Source: Ignavibacteriaceae bacterium
GTDB lineage: Bacteria > Bacteroidota > Ignavibacteria > Ignavibacteriales > Ignavibacteriaceae
Reading direction: 5' to 3'
Length of the DNA: 5,230 nt
NCBI GenBank assembly: GCA_019912505.1
Contig: JAIOIM010000444.1
Span: 1-5,230 of the forward strand
This document shows positions 1-5,230 of this stretch, piece after piece. The position numbers and the translations under genes are program-made. Within the stretch, counting starts at the first letter, position 1; each line of letters opens with the position of its first letter. The notes under the pieces are model-generated. The model was not told the origin of the DNA. It saw nothing but the letters and a program-made list of their open reading frames with translations, and did no database searches.

Positions 1-2
1 GT

Positions 3-53
3 GTTACAACCGGTGAACATACCAAGGCAATGAAATTGACGTTGTTAAAATAG
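3..53 (+). CDS. C-terminal tail of an exported protein, possible type IX secretion sorting signal (partial)
   Basis: The third plus-strand frame is open from the left edge to a TAG at 51-53 and encodes VTTGEHTKAMKLTLLK. The other two plus frames stop at 13-15... and 31-33, and an intrinsic terminator begins 22 bases after this TAG, as expected for a real gene end. The pattern, a short turn (TGEH), an alternating Lys/hydrophobic strand and a final Leu-Leu-Lys, resembles the last beta-strand of the type A C-terminal sorting domain of type IX secretion cargo in Bacteroidota and Ignavibacteria, which often ends in 'K-K-hydrophobic-hydrophobic-K'. With only 16 residues visible, the body and function of the protein are unknown. 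The frame and end are fairly well supported; the sorting-domain reading is inference. Confidence 0.55.
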   Translation, partial: VTTGEHTKAMKLTLLK

Positions 54-75
54 TTTTGTAAACAAATAATTATTA

Positions 76-105
76 AAAGCCCTGCACAATGCGGGGCTTT
101 TTTTT
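76..105 (+). terminator. Intrinsic terminator of the left-edge gene
   Basis: AAAGCCCTGC (76-85) pairs with GCGGGGCTTT (91-100), giving a 10-bp stem with one G-U pair and a 5-base loop (ACAAT). The stem runs into eight T's (98-105). It lies just downstream of the TAG at 51-53. On the minus strand the tract after the stem has only four T's, so it should work mainly for plus-strand transcription. Confidence 0.85.
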
Positions 106-215
106 GTTTAAATTTTTTGATGTCAATTTATTTGATGAGCATGGTCTAAAAAGGTGAGAAACAGTTACGCCACGGCGCAAAGGTAAAACCGTTTTAGATT
201 CTCTATCTTTTCTCA

Positions 216-243
216 TTAACCCACGACTTAAGTCGTGGGTTAA
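216..243. repeat. Perfect 28-bp palindrome (REP-like hairpin)
   Basis: TTAACCCACGACTT (216-229) is followed directly by its exact reverse complement (230-243). With no spacer, a single strand would fold into a 12- to 13-bp stem with a very small loop. Neither side has a T-run, so it is not a normal terminator. Palindromes with a CCCACG...CGTGGG core recur between genes in many bacteria and are often linked to Y1-family REP-associated transposases. I am recalling that resemblance, not testing it. Confidence 0.7.
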
Positions 244-263
244 CAACAAGCCAATATTATACA

Positions 264-281
264 AAACCGTTTCAACGGTTT
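264..281. repeat. Second palindrome, AAACCGTT-TC-AACGGTTT
   Basis: AAACCGTT (264-271) and AACGGTTT (274-281) are perfect 8-bp arms around a TC loop, 20 bases after the 28-bp palindrome. A related string, AAAACCGTTTTA, occurs at 185-196 and matches 263-274 (AAAACCGTTTCA) at 11 of 12 bases, so the motif flanks the large palindrome on both sides. No poly-T follows, so a terminator role is unlikely. The pairing of two different hairpins in one spacer recalls composite REP elements. Confidence 0.6.
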
Positions 282-361
282 AAATTTCCATCTCAAATTG
301 AATTTATGACCTTTTCAGACCAGACTCATTGATAACTAATAAAAGGTTTAGCAGCAAAAAG

Positions 362-425
362 AACTTGAGAAACTTTATGCAAAACTTAGTGAAACATTGT
401 GAACTTATTCTCGGTTTCACAAAGT
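362..425. repeat. Degenerate AACTT/GTGAAAC repeat tract in the convergent spacer
   Basis: AACTT occurs at 362-366, 371-375, 383-387 and 402-406, mostly within longer look-alike strings such as GAAACTT and AAAACTTAGTGAAAC. ACTTAGTGAAAC (384-395) is also an inverted match, 11 of 12, to GTTTCACAAAGT (414-425), with an 18-base loop. This looks like decayed tandem or dispersed repeat DNA. The rest of 330-468 shows no gene or RNA that I can support. An open frame crossing it on the plus strand runs through the terminator at 469-498 and into the end of the minus-strand gene, so I treat it as spurious. Confidence 0.35.
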
Positions 426-468
426 CGCGCAACGGAAACAGGAAGTACCACAAAGAGAGCAATAAAGC

Positions 469-498
469 AAAAAAAACACCGGGACGATGCCCGGTGTT
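469..498 (-). terminator. Intrinsic terminator of the Asp-box propeller gene
   Basis: Read on the minus strand, AACACCGGG (498-490) pairs perfectly with CCCGGTGTT (483-475) around a 6-base loop (CATCGT). The transcript continues into a run of T's (476-469). The stem begins about 30 bases after the TAG stop at 531-529, so it cleanly ends the minus-strand gene. On the plus strand the stem is not followed by T's, so it is one-directional. Confidence 0.92.
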
Positions 499-528
499 GA
501 TAATTATTATATTAAATATCCAGTTGAA

Positions 529-3500
529 CTATCTTAAGTTAAGTGCCGGTAGTCTTCCGGGTGTATAAGGGGCACCGGCTTTTTCAAGTTCACCTTCAAG
601 TGCTTTAACATCCTGCTCGGCAAGTTTTTTTACTCTTTCCCAAACGGGGGGAAACTCATCGAGAAGTATATTGTAAGCGCTTTCCATTTTTTCTGTAACT
701 ATTGAGGTCGAGCCCCAGTTTGAATAAACAAGCGTGCTCAATCTATCATTTATAGAAACATGATGCGGCGGAACTTCCTCGGCGCTTGCTTTTGGCTTCT
801 CGCCGTTGAATGCAAATAAAATATCTTCTGCTTCATTACCTGCATCACCTGCACGTTTTATAAAATCTTCCGATATACCCGGCGTGCTATTAACTGCCTG
901 TCTTATAAACTCAATTCGTTCAGCTAATGATTCTAAATAACTTTGTGTACCGCGCACAGTTCTGAATAAATTTACTGCCTTCTGCTGGAATGCAACTAAT
1001 ACCGCTCTGTCTTCAGCGGGCAAAGTTGTATTTGCAAGTGTAACAGTATTGAATTCAACTGCGCCAGTTAAATCAGCTATCGAATCACGAACAACCATTT
1101 GCAGAGTAACATTGTATTTACCCGGCATAGCAAGCATTCCGCTTGATGGTTTTGCCGTCGGATCAAATTTATTTTTAGTAAGTTTTAAAGGATTTGAAAA
1201 ATCGTATCTTAAATCCCAGACGATTCTGCTTACGCCTGATGATGCAGAGGCAGTTATTTTTTTTACAATATTTCCCCGGTCATCTTTAATGGTAAAGATT
1301 AAATATGGGGAAACTTCTTTTTCTTCGTCTCGTAATTCACTGTACTTAGGCTGCGGAATCGGTTTGCTTTCTTTGAATAAATCTTTTTCTTTTTTGTGTC
1401 TTAATTGTTTTAATGTTTTTGGAACATCTTTTATATAATATGTAAACACTGCGCCAAAATCTGGGTTGGGTGCTTTGAAGTAAGTATGTCCCTGTCCGTA
1501 TCTTCCTCCTTTTTCAATATACATTAATGCATCTTTTATAGGGAAGATGTAAGCCTCTTTTTTTAATAGTTCTTCGGTTGCAAAGCGCAGCGGGGAATAA
1601 TTGTCGAGTATGTAAAACCCGCGTCCGAATGTTGCAAGCGCAATGTCATTTTCTCTTTTTTGAAGTGCGATATCTTTAACAGCAACCACCGGCAGTCCGT
1701 TCTTTAGTTGCAGCCATTTCCCACCGCCGTTAACAGAAAAATAAAAACCGAATTCCGTACCAATAAAAAGGAGATCGGGGTTTTCAAAATCCTGCTCAAC
1801 TGAATGAACTGTTCCGTTTTCGGGTAAGTTATTTGAGATTGACTCCCATGTTTTACCTTTATCGTTACTCTTCAAAAGGTAAGGTTTGAAGTCATCACGC
1901 TTAATATTATCAAAAGAAGCATAAACAACATTTTCATCAAAACGTGAAGAGAGAATATCGCTTACATACGTATTTGCCGGAACTCCCGGAAACGCATCAA
2001 TTTTTCTCCATGTTTTTGCGTCCTCAGAAACCTGGATAACTCCATCATCAGTTCCAACGTATAGTAAATTTTCTTTTACCGGCGACTCCGTCATTGAAAC
2101 AATAGTACCGAAAAGGGAAGATGATACGTCTTTTCCAACGGCGTCAATACTCCAATATTTCCCCATAACTTGCCAGGTATTGCGGTCTATCTGTGCCGTT
2201 AAATCATCACTGATTACCTGCCAACTGTTTCCGCGGTCATCACTACGGAAAGCCTTATTTGCCGCACAATAAATTCTTGTGTGTGAGTGTGGACTTATAA
2301 ACAACGGCGTATTCCAATTCCATTTATATGAGTCTTCACCCTTACGCGGTTCGGGGCGGATATCAAGAGCCTCGCCGCTTTTTCTATCGTAACGAACCAT
2401 ATTTCCGTACTGTGCTTCAGCATAAACTATATCTGGATTCGTTGGATCTGATGCTGTCCAGAAACCATCACCGCCGTTTGTAACATACCAGTCATCATTA
2501 ACAATACCATCTCGGCTTAATGTTTGTGAGGGTCCGCCAAAGCTGTTATTGTCCTGTGTTCCGCCGTAAACATTATAAAATGGGAAATCGTTATCGACGT
2601 TTACACGGTAAAATTGTGTAACGGGTAAATTGCATTTGAAAAGGAATGCATCGCCTCCGTCGAACGATTCATAGATGCCGCCGTCACCACCGATAAGAAA
2701 ATGTTTGTTATCTGCCGGGTCAATCCACAATGCATGGTCATCAACATGGCGGCTGCTATTGCTTAGCCGGGTCCAAGTTTTCCCCGCGTCCTCTGTATAG
2801 TGAGTTAAAGTTTCAACCGAATATACTTTGTCGATGTCAATGGGGTCGCAGTATATTTCATTATAGTACTGTCCGCTTGCATTGTGATCGCTCATTCTTT
2901 CCCATGAAGAGCCGCGGTTTATAGAGCGGTAAAATCCCCCTTTTTCCTCAGCTGCTTCAACAATAAGATAAACCACATCTGAGTTTATAGGGGAAACAGC
3001 TATACCCATTCCGCCTATTTGAACTGAGGGAAGACCTTTTACAATTTTTTCCCAGTTTTCTCCGTTATCAAGTGAGCGATAAACCGCAGATTCAGGACCG
3101 CCGCCGATTTTTGTAAAATGAGTTCTTCTTCTTTGTTCTGATGTTGCGTAAAGTATATCTGGATTCTTCGGGTCAATTACCACATTATTTACGCCCGTAT
3201 TTTCGCTTATCTCAAGAACTTTTTTCCAGGTTTTTCCGCCATCGATGGTTTTATAAAGACCGCGCTCGCCGCCGGGTCCCCATACAGATCCTTCGGCAGC
3301 TACAAACACAGTATTACTATTACGGGGATCAATTACAATACCCCCGATTTGACGCGAATTTTCCAATCCCATATTATACCACGATTCACCGCCATCGGTG
3401 CTTTTTATTACACCGCAGCCATAACCAAGCGCGCGCTGATGATTATTCTCGCCGGTGCCTGCCCATACTACATTGTAGTTATTCGGATCGATGACAACAA

Positions 3501-3789
3501 CTCCGTATGAGTATGATTTTACAGTATCAGCAATCGGTTTCCACGTAGTGCCTGAGTTGGTTGTTTTCCATAAATTTCCGCTTGCAACGGCTACATAATA
3601 CTCGCTGTGGTTTTTTGGATTAACAGCAAAGTCAGCAATTCTTCCGCTTGTAAACGCGGGACCGATGCTTCTAAATTTTAAACCGCTAAAAGTACCGGAT
3701 GATAATAGTTCTTTTTTGCTATCATCCTTTTGTGCAAATGCAGTTGATAAAATTAGAAGCGCAATAAAAAATGAGAAAAAAGCTCTCAT
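529..3789 (-). CDS. Secreted Asp-box (BNR) double beta-propeller protein, VPS10/sortilin-like or 'glycosyl hydrolase'-like
   Basis: This complete 1086-residue protein starts at ATG (3789-3787), with AAGGAG (3800-3795) 5 bases upstream. Residues 1-19 form a signal peptide (MRAFF, hydrophobic core, then AFA before Q20); no lipobox, so it should be released to the periplasm or outside. Residues 40-730 carry about eleven Asp-boxes (S/T-x-D-x-G-x-x-W): at 76, 130, 181, 239, 289, 332, 516, 641 and 685, plus degenerate ones at 375 (ends F, not W) and 588 (one residue short). Repeated 'NPxxxxxxxG' strands between them fit two stacked beta-propellers. Residues 771-786 (APNPDFGAVFTYYIKD) and the FlgD-like Ig fold at 828-899 (DDRGNIVKK, VWDLRYD, MPGKYNV) are typical of this family. 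Residues 925-1072 are mostly helical. Family members are labelled sortilin-like or exo-glycosidase-like, but no substrate is established and I see no catalytic pair. It lacks a type IX C-terminal sorting domain. The frame is intact. It is monocistronic in the window, with its own terminator. Confidence 0.93.
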   Translation of the reverse strand: MRAFFSFFIALLILSTAFAQKDDSKKELLSSGTFSGLKFRSIGPAFTSGRIADFAVNPKNHSEYYVAVASGNLWKTTNSGTTWKPIADTVKSYSYGVVVIDPNNYNVVWAGTGENNHQRALGYGCGVIKSTDGGESWYNMGLENSRQIGGIVIDPRNSNTVFVAAEGSVWGPGGERGLYKTIDGGKTWKKVLEISENTGVNNVVIDPKNPDILYATSEQRRRTHFTKIGGGPESAVYRSLDNGENWEKIVKGLPSVQIGGMGIAVSPINSDVVYLIVEAAEEKGGFYRSINRGSSWERMSDHNASGQYYNEIYCDPIDIDKVYSVETLTHYTEDAGKTWTRLSNSSRHVDDHALWIDPADNKHFLIGGDGGIYESFDGGDAFLFKCNLPVTQFYRVNVDNDFPFYNVYGGTQDNNSFGGPSQTLSRDGIVNDDWYVTNGGDGFWTASDPTNPDIVYAEAQYGNMVRYDRKSGEALDIRPEPRKGEDSYKWNWNTPLFISPHSHTRIYCAANKAFRSDDRGNSWQVISDDLTAQIDRNTWQVMGKYWSIDAVGKDVSSSLFGTIVSMTESPVKENLLYVGTDDGVIQVSEDAKTWRKIDAFPGVPANTYVSDILSSRFDENVVYASFDNIKRDDFKPYLLKSNDKGKTWESISNNLPENGTVHSVEQDFENPDLLFIGTEFGFYFSVNGGGKWLQLKNGLPVVAVKDIALQKRENDIALATFGRGFYILDNYSPLRFATEELLKKEAYIFPIKDALMYIEKGGRYGQGHTYFKAPNPDFGAVFTYYIKDVPKTLKQLRHKKEKDLFKESKPIPQPKYSELRDEEKEVSPYLIFTIKDDRGNIVKKITASASSGVSRIVWDLRYDFSNPLKLTKNKFDPTAKPSSGMLAMPGKYNVTLQMVVRDSIADLTGAVEFNTVTLANTTLPAEDRAVLVAFQQKAVNLFRTVRGTQSYLESLAERIEFIRQAVNSTPGISEDFIKRAGDAGNEAEDILFAFNGEKPKASAEEVPPHHVSINDRLSTLVYSNWGSTSIVTEKMESAYNILLDEFPPVWERVKKLAEQDVKALEGELEKAGAPYTPGRLPALNLR
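3733..3789 (-). other. Sec signal peptide of the propeller protein
   Basis: Residues 1-19 have one Arg at position 2, a long Phe/Ile/Leu-rich core (4-14) and a small-residue cleavage site A17-F18-A19 before Gln20. There is no Cys near the site, which argues for signal peptidase I rather than lipoprotein processing. Confidence 0.85.
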
Positions 3790-4069
3790 AAATTCTCCTT
3801 ATTAATTAGTGGTAAATAAAAGTTAGGTTTGGTGAAAAACAATTTCTCCGTTTCATACGAAGGATATATGGGTGAGATTTACTCAATTTATTTTTAAGAA
3901 ATAATTGCAATATAATAATTTGGCATTCAGTTTATCTGTTAGCAAAACTATAAAAAATATTCTCACAAAGCCAACAAAATATTCCGATATGAAAAATAAT
4001 TACACAAGTAGAAATAGTTTGTATGGTAAATTATAGCTACATTATTTTGATAAATGTCACATAAAATAA

Positions 4070-4099
4070 TTGTTAGTTAATAGCAGAATTTATAACTTG
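4070..4099 (+). promoter_or_regulatory. Tentative promoter of the VWA lipoprotein gene
   Basis: TTGTTA (4070-4075) and TATAAC (4091-4096) are 15 bases apart, short for a standard sigma-70 promoter. Read as a Bacteroidota-type promoter (-33 TTG, -7 TAnnTTTG), TTG is followed 18 bases later by TATAACTTG, which only approximates the -7 element. Transcription would begin some 40 bases before the TTG start codon. This is a weak prediction. Confidence 0.22.
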
Positions 4100-4130
4100 C
4101 AGTGTACAAATAGCTTATGTTTTTCACATT

Positions 4131-4137
4131 AAAGGAG
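4131..4137 (+). promoter_or_regulatory. Ribosome binding site that fixes the TTG start
   Basis: AAAGGAG lies 8 bases before the TTG at 4146-4148. No in-frame ATG or GTG lies between this site and that codon, and the first in-frame ATG (residue 69) would remove the whole signal peptide. The site therefore decides the start. Confidence 0.8.
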
Positions 4138-4145
4138 ACAATAAA

Positions 4146-5230
4146 TTGAAAAAGTTACTCACTATTTTTGCAGTATTCTTATTTTTATTTGCCGTTGGCT
4201 GTAATAAAGACGACAACCCGGTAAATAATGATAATACTGGTGATATACCAGCAGATCCCACCAACATAGCGGTACCAGCTACCGTAATTAATAATGTTAC
4301 ACCAACTGCTACATTCGGTAAAGCTGCCACTGATCCGAGTCGCATTCAAATGAATATGACAGGTTTGGTAAACCCCGTTACAAATCTGCCACTTTCATTA
4401 GTTGCACAACAGAATTTATTTATTACCGAAGATGGGACCGTAAAAGGATTGAAGGTTACAAAAGTTGGAAGCGGTGCTACTTTGAAAGCAGATATAGTTT
4501 TCACAATTGATATTTCAGGCAGTATGGGCGAAGAAGCTGATTCAGTTGCTTCATCTATTATTAAATTTGCACAAAAACTACAAGCCAGCGGTTTGGATGT
4601 TCAATTCGCCTGCGTAGGTTTTTACGGCAATGTTGATGGTGCAATAAACTTTACAAATTCCACAAAGTTGGAAACTTACCTCAACAGAAGTTATGGCGTT
4701 TACCGTGCTCAAGGCTTCAGTGGAACTGACAGTGCTTCACTACAAAACTATGCTTTAACTTTCCATGGGTCACACGGCACTTATGCTGAAAATGGTGTTG
4801 TTGGAATCTTATTTGCCAATCAATATTTCTCATGGCGTACAGGTGCTCAGAAAATTTTCATCAATTTTACAGATGAATCAACTCAGCCTTCCGGCTTGGC
4901 TCAATGGTCAACTTCAGCAATTTGCAGTCAACTCGGCGGAGCAGCAACAGTTCACACCGTGTGGAGCGGTAGCGCTGATACCGCGAATGCATATTATTGG
5001 ACGCCGTTACAAAATGAACGCCCCTGGGATATGAGCAAATGTACGGGTGGAACGGTAGTATTAGTTCCTTCCAATGCAACCGGTCTTGATCTCTCGAATC
5101 TACCGGTTACCGGCGCTCTTTCAAACAGCTATCTTGTTGAATTTAAAACAAGTAATGCAACCGGAACACATAATGTAATTATAACTATTAAAGAAGGCAC
5201 TACTGCCGATAGTAAACGAGTGTACACTAA
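4146..5230 (+). CDS. VWA-domain lipoprotein with intact MIDAS site, TTG start, 3' end outside the window
   Basis: The reading frame has 361 codons and is still open at the right edge. It begins at TTG behind a good ribosome site. Residues 1-18 form a lipoprotein signal (MKKLLTIF, hydrophobic core, AVG) ending at Cys19, the expected lipidation site. The following N-K-D-D-N resembles the K-(D/E)2 surface-export signal known from Bacteroidota lipoproteins, so display on the cell surface is likely. Residues 24-60 are a low-complexity Asn/Thr/Pro linker, and 65-112 look like a small beta domain. Residues 116-300 are a VWA fold with a complete metal-ion adhesion site: D122-x-S124-x-S126 (DISGSMGEE), T194 in SGTD, and D243 in FINFTDE. 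Such sites bind a divalent cation and a protein ligand; the partner is unknown. Residues 326-350 look like the start of a C-terminal Ig-like sandwich. Cys156, Cys260 and Cys299 could form a disulfide. It is divergent from the propeller gene. Confidence 0.9.
   Translation, partial: MKKLLTIFAVFLFLFAVGCNKDDNPVNNDNTGDIPADPTNIAVPATVINNVTPTATFGKAATDPSRIQMNMTGLVNPVTNLPLSLVAQQNLFITEDGTVKGLKVTKVGSGATLKADIVFTIDISGSMGEEADSVASSIIKFAQKLQASGLDVQFACVGFYGNVDGAINFTNSTKLETYLNRSYGVYRAQGFSGTDSASLQNYALTFHGSHGTYAENGVVGILFANQYFSWRTGAQKIFINFTDESTQPSGLAQWSTSAICSQLGGAATVHTVWSGSADTANAYYWTPLQNERPWDMSKCTGGTVVLVPSNATGLDLSNLPVTGALSNSYLVEFKTSNATGTHNVIITIKEGTTADSKRVYT

Larger units (their letters stand above)
135..329. repeat. 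Compact non-coding element with ~21-bp terminal inverted repeats (MITE-like or REP-like cassette)
   Basis: Bases 135-155 and the reverse complement of 309-329 match at 18 of 21 positions. The shared core is TGGTCTRAAAAGGT, preceded by ATGAG. The similarity fades on both sides, so the repeats bound a 195-bp unit. The unit contains no credible gene but does contain a perfect 28-bp palindrome (216-243) and a second hairpin (264-281). It sits between the 3' ends of two convergent genes, beyond the terminator of each, where an insertion would be neutral. I see no clean target-site duplication. It could be a miniature inverted-repeat transposable element, a REP-type cassette mobilised by a Y1 (TnpA-REP) transposase, or a structured RNA. 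The inverted repeats are directly visible; mobility is inferred. Confidence 0.55.
3790..4145. promoter_or_regulatory. AT-rich divergent intergenic region carrying both upstream regions
   Basis: These 356 bases separate the start codons of two divergent genes and have no credible coding frame. The minus-strand gene has its ribosome site at 3795-3800. The space is long enough for two independent promoters. TATAAT occurs at 3911-3916 on the plus strand, but with only a weak partner 17 bases upstream (TTATTT), and it is far from either start. ATTATTTT (4041-4048) and AAAATAAT (4063-4070) form an 8-bp inverted repeat that could be an operator, but in DNA this AT-rich it may be chance. No riboswitch or small RNA gene is evident. 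Confidence 0.5.

Noticed and set aside
73..264. 63-residue minus-strand open frame
   Set aside because: It runs across the terminator at 76-105 and is built from one end repeat and the 28-bp palindrome; no ribosome site or recognisable domain. It is likely to be mis-annotated as a hypothetical protein wherever the element occurs.
216..281. The two palindromes as a short CRISPR array or as terminators
   Set aside because: The two hairpins differ in sequence and there are no regularly spaced direct repeats with unique spacers. Neither is followed by a T-run, so termination is also unlikely.
329..568. 79-residue plus-strand open frame
   Set aside because: It passes through the terminator stem at 475-498 and overlaps the 3' end of the well-supported minus-strand gene. 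Its composition (Lys/Asn-rich, then an Ile run) reflects repeat and AT-rich DNA.
1049..1438. 129-residue plus-strand open frame opposite the propeller gene
   Set aside because: It lies wholly antisense to a clear protein with family hallmarks in the same stretch, and has no ribosome site or domain. The same holds for the plus-strand frames at 2730-2924 and 3141-3494.
3911..3916. TATAAT as the promoter of the VWA gene
   Set aside because: It is about 230 bases from the start codon, has no good -35 partner, and such a hexamer is expected by chance in DNA this AT-rich.
4124..4345. 73-residue minus-strand open frame over the start of the VWA gene
   Set aside because: It is antisense to the signal peptide and linker of the VWA lipoprotein, whose start, lipobox and MIDAS residues are well supported.
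4765..5079. Two short open frames (plus 4765-5034, minus 4867-5079) inside the VWA gene
   Set aside because: Both are alternative-frame shadows of the VWA domain coding sequence, with no start signals or recognisable features.

Overview
The window suggests a moderately AT-rich Gram-negative member of the Bacteroidota/Ignavibacteriota (FCB) group. This is an inference from protein style: a large exported Asp-box (BNR) propeller protein ending in a FlgD-like Ig domain and helices, a lipoprotein with a K-D-D motif just after its lipid-bearing cysteine, and a gene tail at the left edge that resembles a type IX secretion C-terminal signal. Sequence alone does not fix the genus.

Layout, left to right. 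Bases 3-53 hold the last 16 codons of a plus-strand gene, followed by an intrinsic terminator (76-105). Bases 106-468 are a non-coding spacer between two convergent genes. This spacer carries a compact repeat element (135-329) bounded by imperfect 21-bp inverted repeats. Inside it are a perfect 28-bp palindrome (216-243) and a second hairpin (264-281). A tract of degenerate AACTT-type repeats follows (about 362-425). A strong intrinsic terminator (469-498) then serves the minus-strand gene. Bases 529-3789 (minus) encode a complete 1086-residue secreted protein with about eleven Asp-box motifs, a predicted double beta-propeller of the 'VPS10/sortilin-like' or 'BNR glycosyl hydrolase-like' type. 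Bases 3790-4145 are a 356-bp AT-rich divergent intergenic region holding both upstream regions. From 4146 to the right edge runs a plus-strand gene, cut off by the window, for a von Willebrand factor A (VWA) lipoprotein. It starts at TTG, so an ATG-only search misses it.

The two main products are both predicted to leave the cytoplasm: one secreted or periplasmic, one lipid-anchored and possibly on the cell surface. They are divergently transcribed. A shared role in envelope or extracellular binding is possible, but nothing in the sequence shows it. I see no CRISPR array, tRNA, rRNA, transposase, toxin-antitoxin or defence gene. The least ordinary parts are the repeat element at 135-329 and the TTG-started VWA lipoprotein. 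I do not see convincing evidence for a new multi-gene system in this window.
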